Assembly (NCBI GenBank): GCA_018396915.1
Contig: JAGTRD010000020.1
Coordinates: 1 to 33,312 of the forward strand
Origin: Candidatus Bathyarchaeota archaeon
Lineage (GTDB): Archaea; Thermoproteota; Bathyarchaeia; 40CM-2-53-6; RBG-13-38-9
Direction of reading: 5' to 3'
Length of the DNA: 33,312 nucleotides
This document shows, piece by piece, positions 1 to 7,840 of the stretch (the first letter of the stretch is position 1; the number at the start of each line of letters is the position of its first letter). Made by a program: the position numbers and the translations under genes. Below the pieces are notes generated by a model. That model had not been told where the DNA came from. It saw nothing but the letters and a program-made list of their open reading frames with translations, and ran no database searches.

Positions 1-2
1 CG

Positions 3-341
3 CCTGAAGGAATGGTTGACTGGAAAGACCATAGAATTAACTGTCAATGGATAATATGCTACGGGGACGAGATAATTGATATCGATGCGATCCAGCGCAA
101 AATCACCCCGCAGCTCACTGCCCTCCTCCGAGAATATTCCGTAATAATCGACTGCACCTCAAGCACAAAACCTGCAACAATCGCATACTATGATCTCGCC
201 CAGAGATTCCTAATTCCATGCATCTACGTGAGTGAGGAGAAGAAATCCATAAGATGGCTAATCTCGAAGGAAAGTATAATGAGGAGACTAGGGCTAGGAC
301 AGACAAGATCTTACCAAACGAAGAAATCGCATATTTACTGA
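3..341 (+). CDS. C-terminal part of a possible CARF-like nucleotide-sensing protein (5' end probably outside window)
   Basis: The reading frame is open back to the window edge, so the ATG at 12 may be internal and the N-terminus missing. The visible 109 residues hold a hydrophobic strand followed by DCTSSTKPATIAYYDLA and then a second strand (LIPCIYVSEE) ending in IRWL. A strand-D-x-T-x-x-T-K-x-x-helix-strand order resembles the D-x-TGGTK-like ligand loop of CARF/Can-type Rossmann domains that sense cyclic oligoadenylates, but the Gly-Gly is replaced by Ser-Ser. That family link is inference from motif shape. No CRISPR gene or array is visible nearby. It could equally be another Rossmann-like regulator. 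Confidence 0.5.
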   Translation, partial: PEGMVDWKDHRINCQWIICYGDEIIDIDAIQRKITPQLTALLREYSVIIDCTSSTKPATIAYYDLAQRFLIPCIYVSEEKKSIRWLISKESIMRRLGLGQTRSYQTKKSHIY

Positions 342-741
342 CTGAAGAGTAGGTAAAAGAAGCTTAGATCAATGAGAGAAACCTGACATACCGCTCTTGT
401 AAGGCATTCAAACTTTAAGTACGTGTTCGACTTACTTCCAAAACAATTCTCACGTACATATTTTTGCATCGTGGCTACTATGAATAAACTTATTAGAAGA
501 TTGACACAACCTTTATGAAATCATCCTATCATGAAGCCTTTCCACACAGTTACGTGAATATGTGCGGCTCTCCTTAGCAATCTTCTACCATTTACAGAGG
601 GTTGCTGTATCCCTAACATGTGTTCTCCTTATTTTGGTCTTTGTGGGGCATATGTCTACTTGGTAGAGTTTGAATATATTCTGGCGTTGCAAAAAAATTT
701 TTTAAATTATTGTATTTCACAACCACCACTGTGAGATAGTT
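342..741. other. 400-base intergenic region
   Basis: No coding potential is apparent on either strand. A 7-base inverted repeat (GTACGTG at 419-425, CACGTAC at 451-457) has a 25-base spacer and is too weak to call. The right end carries the promoter of the following membrane protein gene. Confidence 0.4.
691..735 (+). promoter_or_regulatory. Putative archaeal promoter of the GT-C gene
   Basis: An A/T-rich run with TTTTTTAAATTATTG lies around 698-712, centred roughly 37 bases before the ATG at 742. This suits a TATA box with transcription starting near 730 and a very short leader. GTGAG at 731-735 could act as a weak ribosome site. Confidence 0.5.
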
Positions 742-1989
742 ATGCGTATCTCTGTTGATGACCTCGATTTGACTGCGTTTATTGTCTTTGCCATTCTGCT
801 AGCTTCGCTGACATCACGTGCCTTATTACTCTATAAACGAACATTCAAGATTGAGCCTTTAGCCTATAACCCAGCTGCTCTTCTTATTCTGGTTATCGCT
901 CTAATTTTAGTTCTGGTAATTTCTAGCAGCAAGATCAGGACGATTGTCCTCGCTGGGTATATATTTGCATTCGGTATTTACTCGAGGGCTCTCTATGTTT
1001 ATGATCCATCTATATGGGCTGACGTTCTTCCAGTCACGAAAGAGGCTTTGGAAGTCATTCTTTCAGGAGGAAACATATATCTCCATGTATTCCGTTCCTC
1101 AGCCCCTCCAGGTCAACCGTTCAAGTACGGTCCTTTCGAACCCCTCTTCTACATTCCATTCTATCTTACTTTTGGTGACCTGAGAATCGCAGAGCTCTTC
1201 AGCTCAACCGTTGTTATGATCCTGATATTCTATTTGGGTAGATACGCGGGGTATGCCAAAACCTTGATTCCTTTGGCGATCTACTCCAGCTGGGGACTGA
1301 ATATTACAACGACTGGTGCAGGTGTCAATGATGATAGTGGAGGTATGTTGGGGTTCCTATCTATCTTTCTACTGATCCTATCCATGCGGCGAAAAAGCAA
1401 GTACCTAGCTATATCGAGTTCGGTTGTTCTGGGGCTCTCAATATGTTTCAAACTATTTCCAGCCCTATTAGCACCTTTCATAATCATACTGCTTTATAAC
1501 CTGAGGAGAGAGTTTCCCCTTAACTGGAAATATTATCTGGCAATCTTGACCTCTACAATTTTCATCCTCAGTCTACCGTATCTTCTCGTCTCTCCCGAAG
1601 CCTACCTGAGAAACCTCTTCGTTGCAAATATTGATAGACTAGTCGAGTTTCACCCCGACTCATACCAATGGCATATATGGGCCTCAATTCTGAATAGAGA
1701 CTTCTTCCTCTACTTGCCATCCATACTGAACATAGACGTTATCACAATAATCTTTATGGTGCCCAAAATCATGATCGTGATCTTCCTGGTAACAATGATT
1801 CTACTGCTGAACGCTACTAGAAGAGTGGTGTCTCTCGCCCGATGCATATCCTACAGCATTATTTCGTGGTTTACCCTCCTTATAACAGGCCCATGGTTTC
1901 CAAGCTCATTCTTCGGATACATCGCCCCGTTAATCTGCGCACTCCCAATATTAGACCAAGCATGGAATGAGGGTCTTGCAAAAACATAA
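742..1989 (+). CDS. Polytopic membrane glycosyltransferase, GT-C / GT87-like
   Basis: A 415-residue, very hydrophobic protein with about ten predicted membrane segments. The segment after the first few helices contains the signature seen in GT-C enzymes: a conserved acidic loop (YDPSIWADV, about residues 87-95), then GGNIYLH and PFKYGPFEPLFYIPF (about 126-140). This resembles GT87/DUF2029 polyprenyl-phosphate-dependent mannosyltransferases that act on the outer face of the membrane. Later helices include CFKLFPALLAPF, also typical of these proteins. The acceptor and sugar cannot be read from the sequence. The gene stands alone, with its own TATA-like promoter and no glycosylation genes adjacent. 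The class is well supported, the exact family less so. Confidence 0.75.
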   Translation: MRISVDDLDLTAFIVFAILLASLTSRALLLYKRTFKIEPLAYNPAALLILVIALILVLVISSSKIRTIVLAGYIFAFGIYSRALYVYDPSIWADVLPVTKEALEVILSGGNIYLHVFRSSAPPGQPFKYGPFEPLFYIPFYLTFGDLRIAELFSSTVVMILIFYLGRYAGYAKTLIPLAIYSSWGLNITTTGAGVNDDSGGMLGFLSIFLLILSMRRKSKYLAISSSVVLGLSICFKLFPALLAPFIIILLYNLRREFPLNWKYYLAILTSTIFILSLPYLLVSPEAYLRNLFVANIDRLVEFHPDSYQWHIWASILNRDFFLYLPSILNIDVITIIFMVPKIMIVIFLVTMILLLNATRRVVSLARCISYSIISWFTLLITGPWFPSSFFGYIAPLICALPILDQAWNEGLAKT

Positions 1990-2156
1990 GCACATATCAT
2001 CAATCAGCCCTGGAGATCTCTAGTAAAGCTGATTAGGGCATTGAAAACGGCACATAATATGCACCGGCCTCAACAGGACAGAATCAATAGGTATGTGTGA
2101 TCACCCACTGCTCGTGTGATAGAACTTCTCATACAATGGTTATGTTAGAATCCTAT

Positions 2157-2603
2157 CTACTTATTTGTTTGCAGATGCTGTAGAAACTCATTTGGCGTGA
2201 ATATCTTCACACCATCTACTCTCTTCAATTGGAGTATATGTTGGTCGCCGGTTATAATGTAGTCAGCTGAATTCTCGACGGCACAATTCAAAATGATATC
2301 ATCAGCTGGATCTTGTGTGATCCAACTCCTCAAGCTCTTCGTCCCTACAAGTTCCGTTACTGCAAGAATCTGCGCGACTACTGTCTCAGTGGAGCGTTTT
2401 GACTGTTCTAGAATTTTTCTCAACTTTCCATATCTCAAAACCCGAGCGATCTCTAGAATCAGGTCGGTGGAGACGAGAATTCGTACACGACCCTCCTGTG
2501 CAAGTTTAATTATGGCTGCGGGCTTGCCTCCGAATAGAAAAGCAGATATCCAAACATTACTGTCAAGGACGAGTCGCGGCCTTCGCTTCCTCGATGAGGG
2601 CAT
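2157..2603 (-). CDS. PIN-domain ribonuclease toxin (VapC-like, COG1569 type)
   Basis: A PIN-domain protein of about 148 residues. It starts with the strand RLVLDSNVWISAF, whose Asp is the first metal ligand. Further conserved acids are Glu in LILEIARVL, Asp in DPADDIIL and Asp in TGDQHIL, giving the four-acid active site of PIN nucleases. The family cleaves RNA, and the partner antitoxin blocks it. The ATG at 2603 is preferred over the GTG at 2618 because GAGGAAG sits about eight bases before it. The gene overlaps the 3' end of the upstream antitoxin gene in another frame, indicating translational coupling. The COG1569 branch includes many uncharacterised PIN proteins, so toxicity is inferred from the gene pair. 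Confidence 0.85.
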   Translation of the reverse strand: MPSSRKRRPRLVLDSNVWISAFLFGGKPAAIIKLAQEGRVRILVSTDLILEIARVLRYGKLRKILEQSKRSTETVVAQILAVTELVGTKSLRSWITQDPADDIILNCAVENSADYIITGDQHILQLKRVDGVKIFTPNEFLQHLQTNK

Positions 2604-2829
2604 TGATGTCTTCCTCACTCAGACCAAGTTCTCTAACAGTCTTCCAAATTGGCCTCGCAACCTCCTCGAAGGTCATCTTACTAAGCTTCTTCATTACAAT
2701 CGTCTCTCCAATAGCGATTACGAGTAGGTCATCACCCTCCCGGAGTCCAACGGACCTCTTCACAGACTCAGGAATCACTACTTGACCCTTCGACGATACC
2801 TTGGTTGTTCCCGCTTGCATGTTCACCAT
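2563..2829 (-). CDS. AbrB/MazE-type antitoxin (VapB-like)
   Basis: An 88-residue protein with an N-terminal swapped-hairpin AbrB domain: TTKVSSKGQVVIPESVKR, then VGLREGDDLLVIAIGE, about residues 8-50. The acidic C-terminal helix (about 55-85) would wrap the toxin. The 3' end overlaps the PIN gene. Two starts are possible. The ATG at 2829 fits a leaderless transcript from the TATA-like TTTTAAGT at 2855-2862 (minus strand). The ATG at 2820 has GGTGA just before it. AbrB-family antitoxins normally bind their own promoter, and the palindrome at 2839-2858 is a candidate site. Confidence 0.88.
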   Translation of the reverse strand: MVNMQAGTTKVSSKGQVVIPESVKRSVGLREGDDLLVIAIGETIVMKKLSKMTFEEVARPIWKTVRELGLSEEDINALIEEAKAATRP

Positions 2830-2838
2830 CCTATATTA

Positions 2839-2858
2839 AAGTAAGAATATTCTTACTT
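2839..2858. promoter_or_regulatory. 20-base perfect palindrome, candidate antitoxin operator
   Basis: The sequence AAGTAAGAAT followed by its exact reverse complement forms a 20-base dyad ten bases upstream of the antitoxin ATG. Its outer edge overlaps the minus-strand TATA-like element (2855-2862), so a dimer bound here would block TBP. Autoregulation by the AbrB/PIN complex is inferred from position and symmetry. Confidence 0.75.
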
Positions 2859-3239
2859 AAAATCCTATCTGAGGCTACTGCAGGCATTGATAGAAAGTCA
2901 ATCTCACTCACAGAGCCTAGATTCTAGCTTGGTGCTTTCATTCATAGAATCAAACATAACAATTGGTGTGAGCATTATCAAATCTCAGAGCATTGCTGTC
3001 AAGTCGCCTCTTCATTAGGCTCTTTCTCAACTAATATAAAATATTGTCCAGAGACAGAGTGTTTGTAAAGTGTCTGTTTGCTAATACTCGTACTCTCTAA
3101 CAAAATCTTTTTTGTAAGTTTAAGGATCGACTCCTATGAAGGACGCTCATCCTTCTCAGCTTCTGGCAGTTGGAAACAAGAGGAGTCGTTGGCAAGCGAT
3201 TTCTAGTACTCAACTAAAATACTTGTAAAGGATTTTTCA
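2859..3239. other. 381-base intergenic region with a possible structured element
   Basis: No convincing reading frame was seen. A possible RNA fold occupies 3128-3188 and is listed separately. A T-rich run (ATCTTTTTTG, around 3104-3114) precedes it. Confidence 0.35.
3128..3188 (+). ncRNA. Possible small structured RNA element (tentative)
   Basis: CGACTCCT at 3128-3135 pairs perfectly with AGGAGTCG at 3181-3188. Inside this closing stem a second hairpin, AAGGA (3139-3143) with TCCTT (3150-3154), has a six-base loop. The nested arrangement is more than expected from one chance repeat, but there is no clear promoter, C/D box or H/ACA box. Strand is uncertain because inverted repeats are symmetric. 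Confidence 0.25.
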
Positions 3240-5159
3240 TTATTTTGATTTTATGTATCGTCCCATTATTTTTCTATATATTTTTCGAAATTTAACTATT
3301 GGTATTAAGATATAAATTGTTGCGGTTGATGCAGCTGCAAATATGAATGCAGCGACTGATGCGAATGATACGTTGAGAATAGCTACTGCTGTGTAAATTG
3401 CTTCTGTTATATGTGTTATTACAAGGAGGGGTAGTAGTAGGATTTGGAAGACTGGTTGGACTGTTCTATGTGCGGCTATGAAACTTGCGATTGGAGGCGA
3501 CCACAAATAGTAGAAAGCGTTCAGTCCGTTCACGATATGTCTTCCAACCTGGTTTGAACCTATAAGGTCGTCCCTGACATGGCGCATATAGATAACCTCG
3601 GAGGCGAGGGTGCTGTTGTATGTCGCTGTTGCAATTACGCAACCTGGGGTTGGTGTGGCCCTCAATATCTGTATGCTCACATCTATGTTGCTTGAGAGGG
3701 TTCCACTTGTACCTGTGACTCTCAGAGTGAATGTTCCAATGGTGGCGGTGCTGCTGGCGAAGACCTGGAGTTCAGACGTTGTAGACCCATCAGGTGGAGG
3801 CATCACCGGTCCAGGTAGGGTTACGGTGACCCCACTTGGTATGGCCCCTAACCATGAATAGGATAATGCCACAGGGGATGAGAATCCCGATATGGAAGAG
3901 ACTGTTACTGTTGATGTTCTCAATGTCCCAGCAGGGATCGTCAATGAGGCTGGGGAGGCTGATAACATAAAGTCTGAAGCTGTACCACCTATGGTTCTGA
4001 ATATCATGTCATCATTTCTCAAAGAACCTCCTTGTATCGCCCGGCCATTTGGGTAAGTGTCACCGGATGCGCAATACCATGAGATCATATCGTTCGTTCC
4101 AGACTGATGATAATAGAGGCCAAGATTCACCTCAATTATGTACTGGTTCCCTGGGATGAGTCTGATAGGTGTGGGAAATATGAAGGAAGTTAATTCTCCA
4201 ACATCGTCATTCCTTACACCAGGCGGGACATTGGTGGCAGCTGAACCTATGATCGTTCCTCCCCAAGTACTCCTGAGATTGACAGTCACATGGTAAGTGT
4301 TTATGTTGCCGACGCTGTCGAGGGCAAGATCTATTCTTGTAAGCCTATTCATCATCGGAGTGAATGACTGGCCCCAATCACCAATATTGGCAACAGCAGA
4401 TCTCGGCACATCGTTATTCTGGTCAGTGAGCCCTAGTTGCGAGACATATTCAACATAGGGGTCCTTATCTGTCCCAGCCTGCTCAGACGCGTGGAGATGC
4501 CATAGATTCTTCATTCCATCACTGTTCGTGTTCACTGTCATCTTCACCATGAAGGCACTCCATGCCCTACCATTATTCACATCATCTTGCATTGCAGATG
4601 TAACATCTATTGAGAGATATCCGACATTCGGCGTCTGAATTGAGCCGATCAATACACCGGGATCGTTGCCGATAGATGGGGCATTGAAATCTCCAGCATC
4701 AAGGGAGCCGTAATCATTTATATGAATGACGACGCATTCTCCTAAGCCAGGATTCGGTAAGGGACTTACAAAAAAGCCTGTGGGACCTATTGTCACCCCG
4801 TAAACATATAGATATAGTCGGGCAGAGGATATAATTCCAGAGACTCCTGATAAACTGAATTTTAAGAAAGCGCGAAAGTAAACATTGAGCTCATTATCCC
4901 CAACATACATATAAGATGTGGATGTCGTGACGGAACCGGTGTTGCCAACGAATCCGTCGCTTGAATCACTGTAAACAACAGCCGGAGCCGCATCAACTTC
5001 TATAATGGGCCTGAAGCAGTTTACAGATAAAATAACCGCCATCAACAATATTGTCAGAATACGACTTATTCTCTTGTCAAAAACATATCTTCTGTCAAAA
5101 AACAAAATCGCATCCCTAATCTCATCATGTTCTGATACATTTTTAAGTGTTTCTAACAT
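3240..5159 (-). CDS. Secreted, membrane-anchored surface protein: DNRLRE-like, jelly-roll and Ig-like domains with CFI-box-like C-terminus
   Basis: A 639-residue protein. A short cytoplasmic start leads into a hydrophobic signal segment (ILTILLMAVILSV, about residues 35-47). Residues 57-205 resemble a DNRLRE/CBM96-type sandwich, with YFRAFLKFSLSG followed by ARLYLYVYG. Residues 240-395 look like a second beta-sandwich, with QSFTP and LTRIDLALDSVG. Residues 398-500 form an Ig-like repeat of the type seen in archaeal surface proteins, with IPAGT and GFSSPVALS. From residue 505 the protein has GCVIATATYNSTLASEV, RHVRDD and SPPIASFI, which closely match the CFI-box C-terminal domain (usual form CFIATAAYGS), followed by two hydrophobic helices and a basic tail. 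The role is probably cell-surface attachment or binding. No catalytic site was recognised, and the ligand is unknown. Confidence 0.8.
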   Translation of the reverse strand: MLETLKNVSEHDEIRDAILFFDRRYVFDKRISRILTILLMAVILSVNCFRPIIEVDAAPAVVYSDSSDGFVGNTGSVTTSTSYMYVGDNELNVYFRAFLKFSLSGVSGIISSARLYLYVYGVTIGPTGFFVSPLPNPGLGECVVIHINDYGSLDAGDFNAPSIGNDPGVLIGSIQTPNVGYLSIDVTSAMQDDVNNGRAWSAFMVKMTVNTNSDGMKNLWHLHASEQAGTDKDPYVEYVSQLGLTDQNNDVPRSAVANIGDWGQSFTPMMNRLTRIDLALDSVGNINTYHVTVNLRSTWGGTIIGSAATNVPPGVRNDDVGELTSFIFPTPIRLIPGNQYIIEVNLGLYYHQSGTNDMISWYCASGDTYPNGRAIQGGSLRNDDMIFRTIGGTASDFMLSASPASLTIPAGTLRTSTVTVSSISGFSSPVALSYSWLGAIPSGVTVTLPGPVMPPPDGSTTSELQVFASSTATIGTFTLRVTGTSGTLSSNIDVSIQILRATPTPGCVIATATYNSTLASEVIYMRHVRDDLIGSNQVGRHIVNGLNAFYYLWSPPIASFIAAHRTVQPVFQILLLPLLVITHITEAIYTAVAILNVSFASVAAFIFAAASTATIYILIPIVKFRKIYRKIMGRYIKSK

Positions 5160-5773
5160 AATACAATAGATTTTCAGAGAGTTTAGACAAGATAAGAAAA
5201 GCGAAGATAGTATCCTTCAAGATAGCATGAGAAAAATGTGTGGCGAAAAGTTGCAGTTCAACCGATACTGAGATTTCAGATACGCTCATCCATTTTATGC
5301 TTAGCCCCTTCTGTTAGAACCCTGGTAATGCTCAATCTTCCATTTAATCAGGGCATTCACTATTTCTTCAGCTATCTTAGAAGATATCAGAAAAATCTGA
5401 CTGACATAGTATCCTTGGCGACGTTTATGGACACCAATGAACTGGTGATAGATTGTATGAGTGAAAAAAGGCCGTAGATGCCATCATTCAGACTCTGGAG
5501 CTCATCAAGGACATAGCTTCCAGATAAAAGTCAGAGATATCACATTTCAACTTTGAACAGCTCAAGGCTTGATAGTATGCAGGGATTTTCATAGGGGTTC
5601 TTCGATTCATTGCTTGCAGGCTCAGCCTTGACTCATGTCATATTAGGAGACGATGATGCGTCCTTAAATATTCCAAACTTGAAGAGAATAAACTAGCCCA
5701 ATATTCAAGTGAACTGAGGAGACGCTAACCCAAGCCCCAATAAATGAATAACTAAAAATCGACAATCTGCAAG
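5160..5773. other. 614-base intergenic region with a decayed gene
   Basis: Apart from the possible regulator remnant at 5238-5526, nothing is recognisable. No tRNA-like or mobile-element ends were seen. Confidence 0.4.
5238..5526 (+). pseudogene. Possible remnant of a small transcriptional regulator gene (frameshifted)
   Basis: Short coding-like stretches appear in successive plus-strand frames. One frame around 5300-5345 reads LAPSVRTLVMLNLPFNQGI. Another reads TISSAILEDIRK. A third, ending at the stop at 5524-5526, reads KKAVDAIIQTLELIKDIAS, which looks like the C-terminal helix of an ArsR/MarR-like winged-helix protein. Joined, they suggest a regulator of about 90 residues broken by frameshifts. 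This was assembled by eye, so chance similarity is quite possible. The 79-codon open frame starting at 5238 is not credible as an intact gene. Confidence 0.3.
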
Positions 5774-6835
5774 CTATTTGTACCAGCTCAAACTTTCCTT
5801 AATATAGTCTATGAGAGATGAAAAGAATTCCTTAACTTCTATGTTCATGCCAGTTTTTGATATCAGATTCTTGGCTGAGTCGGCATGTTCCATAGATCTC
5901 TTCACCGCCTCTTTCAGGGATCCGCATCTCCTTACAATCTCTCTCGTCTTCTCCAAGTCTTCATCTGTGAGACCACTTTGAGCGGCTCTTCTGATGAATT
6001 CTATCTGTGGTTGATTTGCCATCATATATGTGTAGACTATGTGTAGAGGTTTCTTGCCTTTTATCAGGTCTCCCCCAGGCCTCCTACCGTACTCCTGCTC
6101 TGAGGCGAATGTATCGATGATGTCGTCTTGAATGTCGAAGCAGTAGCCTATATGCTCAGCCGCATCCTCGAGGATTTCAAGGTCCCTGGTGGGGGCTTCT
6201 GCCAAATATGCTCCAACCAGTATCGAGGTTTTAAACAGTGAGGCTGCCCTCTTCGATGCCATAACGTACCATTCTGCAATGTCAGGCATCTTATGTTCGA
6301 ATAGGAGGTCCAGTATCTGGCTTTCATTAACATCCTGGAAGGCTCTGTTGAGCCTATGAATTGTTTGAATCTTCTCTTGAATGTTGAAATCTGAGTCTAC
6401 AATCGCTCTCAAGGCCAGGGTGTAGAGGATGTTGCCTGCAAATACTGCTACGCCGGTACCAAACCTCAACCCGTGGCTTTGACAATATTTTCTATGGATG
6501 GTTTCTGCTCCTCTCCTCGTCTCATCATCGTCTGCCAGATCATCATGTATAAGGATGGAGTGGCGGTAGAGCTCAACCCCAACACAGACATCCAGGATCC
6601 TCTCATCAACCTCTCCCCTATACCCTTTATATGTCAGTAGTGTGCTGCATGAGGCGAGTCTCTTACCCCTTCTGAGAACATACTCACTCAAGTTATTGTA
6701 AAGTTCACCTATGTAAGGGTGGTAGGCGGAGGCTATCCTAAGGTTTTCATCTAGAAACCTTGAAACTTTCGCCTCTATGATGTTGCTGTACTCGTCTAGA
6801 ATCTTCTCCCATCCAACCATTGAATGATTCTCCAA
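5774..6835 (-). CDS. Isoprenyl diphosphate synthase (GGPP synthase family)
   Basis: This 353-residue all-alpha trans-prenyltransferase condenses allylic diphosphates with isopentenyl diphosphate, supplying chains for archaeal ether lipids or quinones. The first Asp-rich motif is HDDLADDDETRRG and the second is DIQDDIID; the family's basic residues (GKRL near 56, KGKKPL near 263) are present. The residue five positions before the first motif, which limits chain length in this family, is Ser here, whereas as I recall Sulfolobus GGPP synthase has Phe there. A small residue at this place is typical of enzymes making longer products, so the product may exceed C20; this is inference. The gene follows the radical SAM gene on the same strand after 40 bases, probably as one transcript. 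Confidence 0.93.
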   Translation of the reverse strand: MENHSMVGWEKILDEYSNIIEAKVSRFLDENLRIASAYHPYIGELYNNLSEYVLRRGKRLASCSTLLTYKGYRGEVDERILDVCVGVELYRHSILIHDDLADDDETRRGAETIHRKYCQSHGLRFGTGVAVFAGNILYTLALRAIVDSDFNIQEKIQTIHRLNRAFQDVNESQILDLLFEHKMPDIAEWYVMASKRAASLFKTSILVGAYLAEAPTRDLEILEDAAEHIGYCFDIQDDIIDTFASEQEYGRRPGGDLIKGKKPLHIVYTYMMANQPQIEFIRRAAQSGLTDEDLEKTREIVRRCGSLKEAVKRSMEHADSAKNLISKTGMNIEVKEFFSSLIDYIKESLSWYK

Positions 6836-6875
6836 CAGACATGTTTCGGTATAGTGAACTGGATTATTCGGATGG

Positions 6876-7799
6876 TTATATTAGGCCAAGTGGATGCCTG
6901 AAACTCTCACCCCTCTCCAAACCAAACTTTCTAGCCAACTTCACAACTCTCCCATACTCTTCGAATGTCGGCCGCCTCTTCAACCCATCATACTTATATG
7001 CTTTATACATCGGCCTGTACTGGTCCATTATGTTGATGTATGTGTTTTTCGAAATCTCCTCAGCGATGAATCTGAGAACCTCCTCACTCCCAGCCCCATC
7101 CTCAGGCAAGACTAAGTGTCTTATGAGTAGCCCCTTCTTGGCGATTCCATTCTCAATCACTAGGTCACCTACCTGCCTATGCATCTCCCTAACAGCCTCC
7201 TTGCAACGTTCAAAATAATCTGGCGCGTTCGAGTATTCCTTAGCTGTGTCCGACCTCCCATATTTCATATCTGGCATGTAAATGTCGACTATACCTTCGA
7301 GGAGCTTTATCGTCTCAACATTCTCGTAGCCACCGCAGTTCCAAACTATTGGCAGATTCAACCCTTTCAAAATAGCGAGTTTTATGGCTTTGACCAGTTG
7401 AGGGGTGTAGTGGGTTGGTGTGACAAAGTTTATGTTGTGGCAGCCCCTCCTCTGAAGGCTTATCATATACTCTGCAACCTTATCCTCCCTCACAGCCGAG
7501 CCGTATCCTAGGTGGCTGATCTCATAATTCTGGCAGTATACACATAGCAGGTTGCAGTTCGTCAGGAATACTGTCCCTGACCCTCCAGTACCTACCAAAG
7601 GATCTTCCTCACCGAAATGAGGGTTGAAACTTGAAACCATTACCTCCATTCCAGACTTGCAGTACCCCCTCTCACCCCTCATCCTGTTTACTCTACACTT
7701 TCGGGGGCACAACTCACAACTCTCAAGGATCTTATACAGTCTTTCAAGCCTCTCATCTAAAACTCCATTTTCATAGGAGCTTAAATAAACTGGTTTCAT
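6876..7799 (-). CDS. Radical SAM protein, PFL-activating-enzyme-like (COG1313 type)
   Basis: A 307-residue protein. The radical SAM cluster motif CNLLCVYC has cysteines at about 82, 86 and 89, holding the 4Fe-4S cluster that cleaves S-adenosylmethionine. An N-terminal set, CELCPRKC (28, 31, 35) plus GYC (47), is typical of the COG1313/PflX and AmmeMemo-associated groups and may bind another metal or cluster. Further conserved pieces include VTPTHYTPQ and WNCGGYE. The family is annotated as PFL-activating by similarity only; substrates are mostly unknown. It is transcribed away from a second radical SAM gene that begins only 36 bases away, and its own downstream partner is the polyprenyl synthase. 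Whether it modifies a lipid or a glycyl-radical enzyme cannot be decided from the sequence. Confidence 0.88.
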   Translation of the reverse strand: MKPVYLSSYENGVLDERLERLYKILESCELCPRKCRVNRMRGERGYCKSGMEVMVSSFNPHFGEEDPLVGTGGSGTVFLTNCNLLCVYCQNYEISHLGYGSAVREDKVAEYMISLQRRGCHNINFVTPTHYTPQLVKAIKLAILKGLNLPIVWNCGGYENVETIKLLEGIVDIYMPDMKYGRSDTAKEYSNAPDYFERCKEAVREMHRQVGDLVIENGIAKKGLLIRHLVLPEDGAGSEEVLRFIAEEISKNTYINIMDQYRPMYKAYKYDGLKRRPTFEEYGRVVKLARKFGLERGESFRHPLGLI

Positions 7800-7821
7800 A
7801 TAGCATCCTAAAGATTCTCAA

Positions 7822-7840
7822 TCCACACCTACATTGTGGA
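7822..7840. promoter_or_regulatory. Inverted repeat over the start of the ferredoxin-radical SAM gene
   Basis: TCCACA (7822-7827) and TGTGGA (7835-7840) form a 6-base dyad with a 7-base spacer in the 36-base gap between the divergent radical SAM genes. The right arm covers the presumed GTG start at 7836. It could be a shared operator or a hairpin that hides the start. The plus-strand TATA-like GCTTAAATAAAC (around 7780-7791) lies inside the opposite gene. Confidence 0.35.

Noticed and set aside
3-341. A type III CRISPR locus at the left edge
   Set aside because: Only one CARF-like fragment is seen; there are no repeats, cas genes or effector domains in the window.
419-457. Seven-base inverted repeat GTACGTG/CACGTAC
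   Set aside because: Long spacer and no nearby start or promoter; expected by chance in a region this size.
2293-2727. 144-codon plus-strand frame over the toxin-antitoxin genes
   Set aside because: It is antisense to two well-supported genes, and its residues are a low-complexity mirror of their codons.
5238-5477. 79-codon plus-strand open frame as an intact gene
   Set aside because: No recognisable domain or promoter; the better explanation is a frameshifted remnant, since coding-like pieces continue in another frame past its stop.
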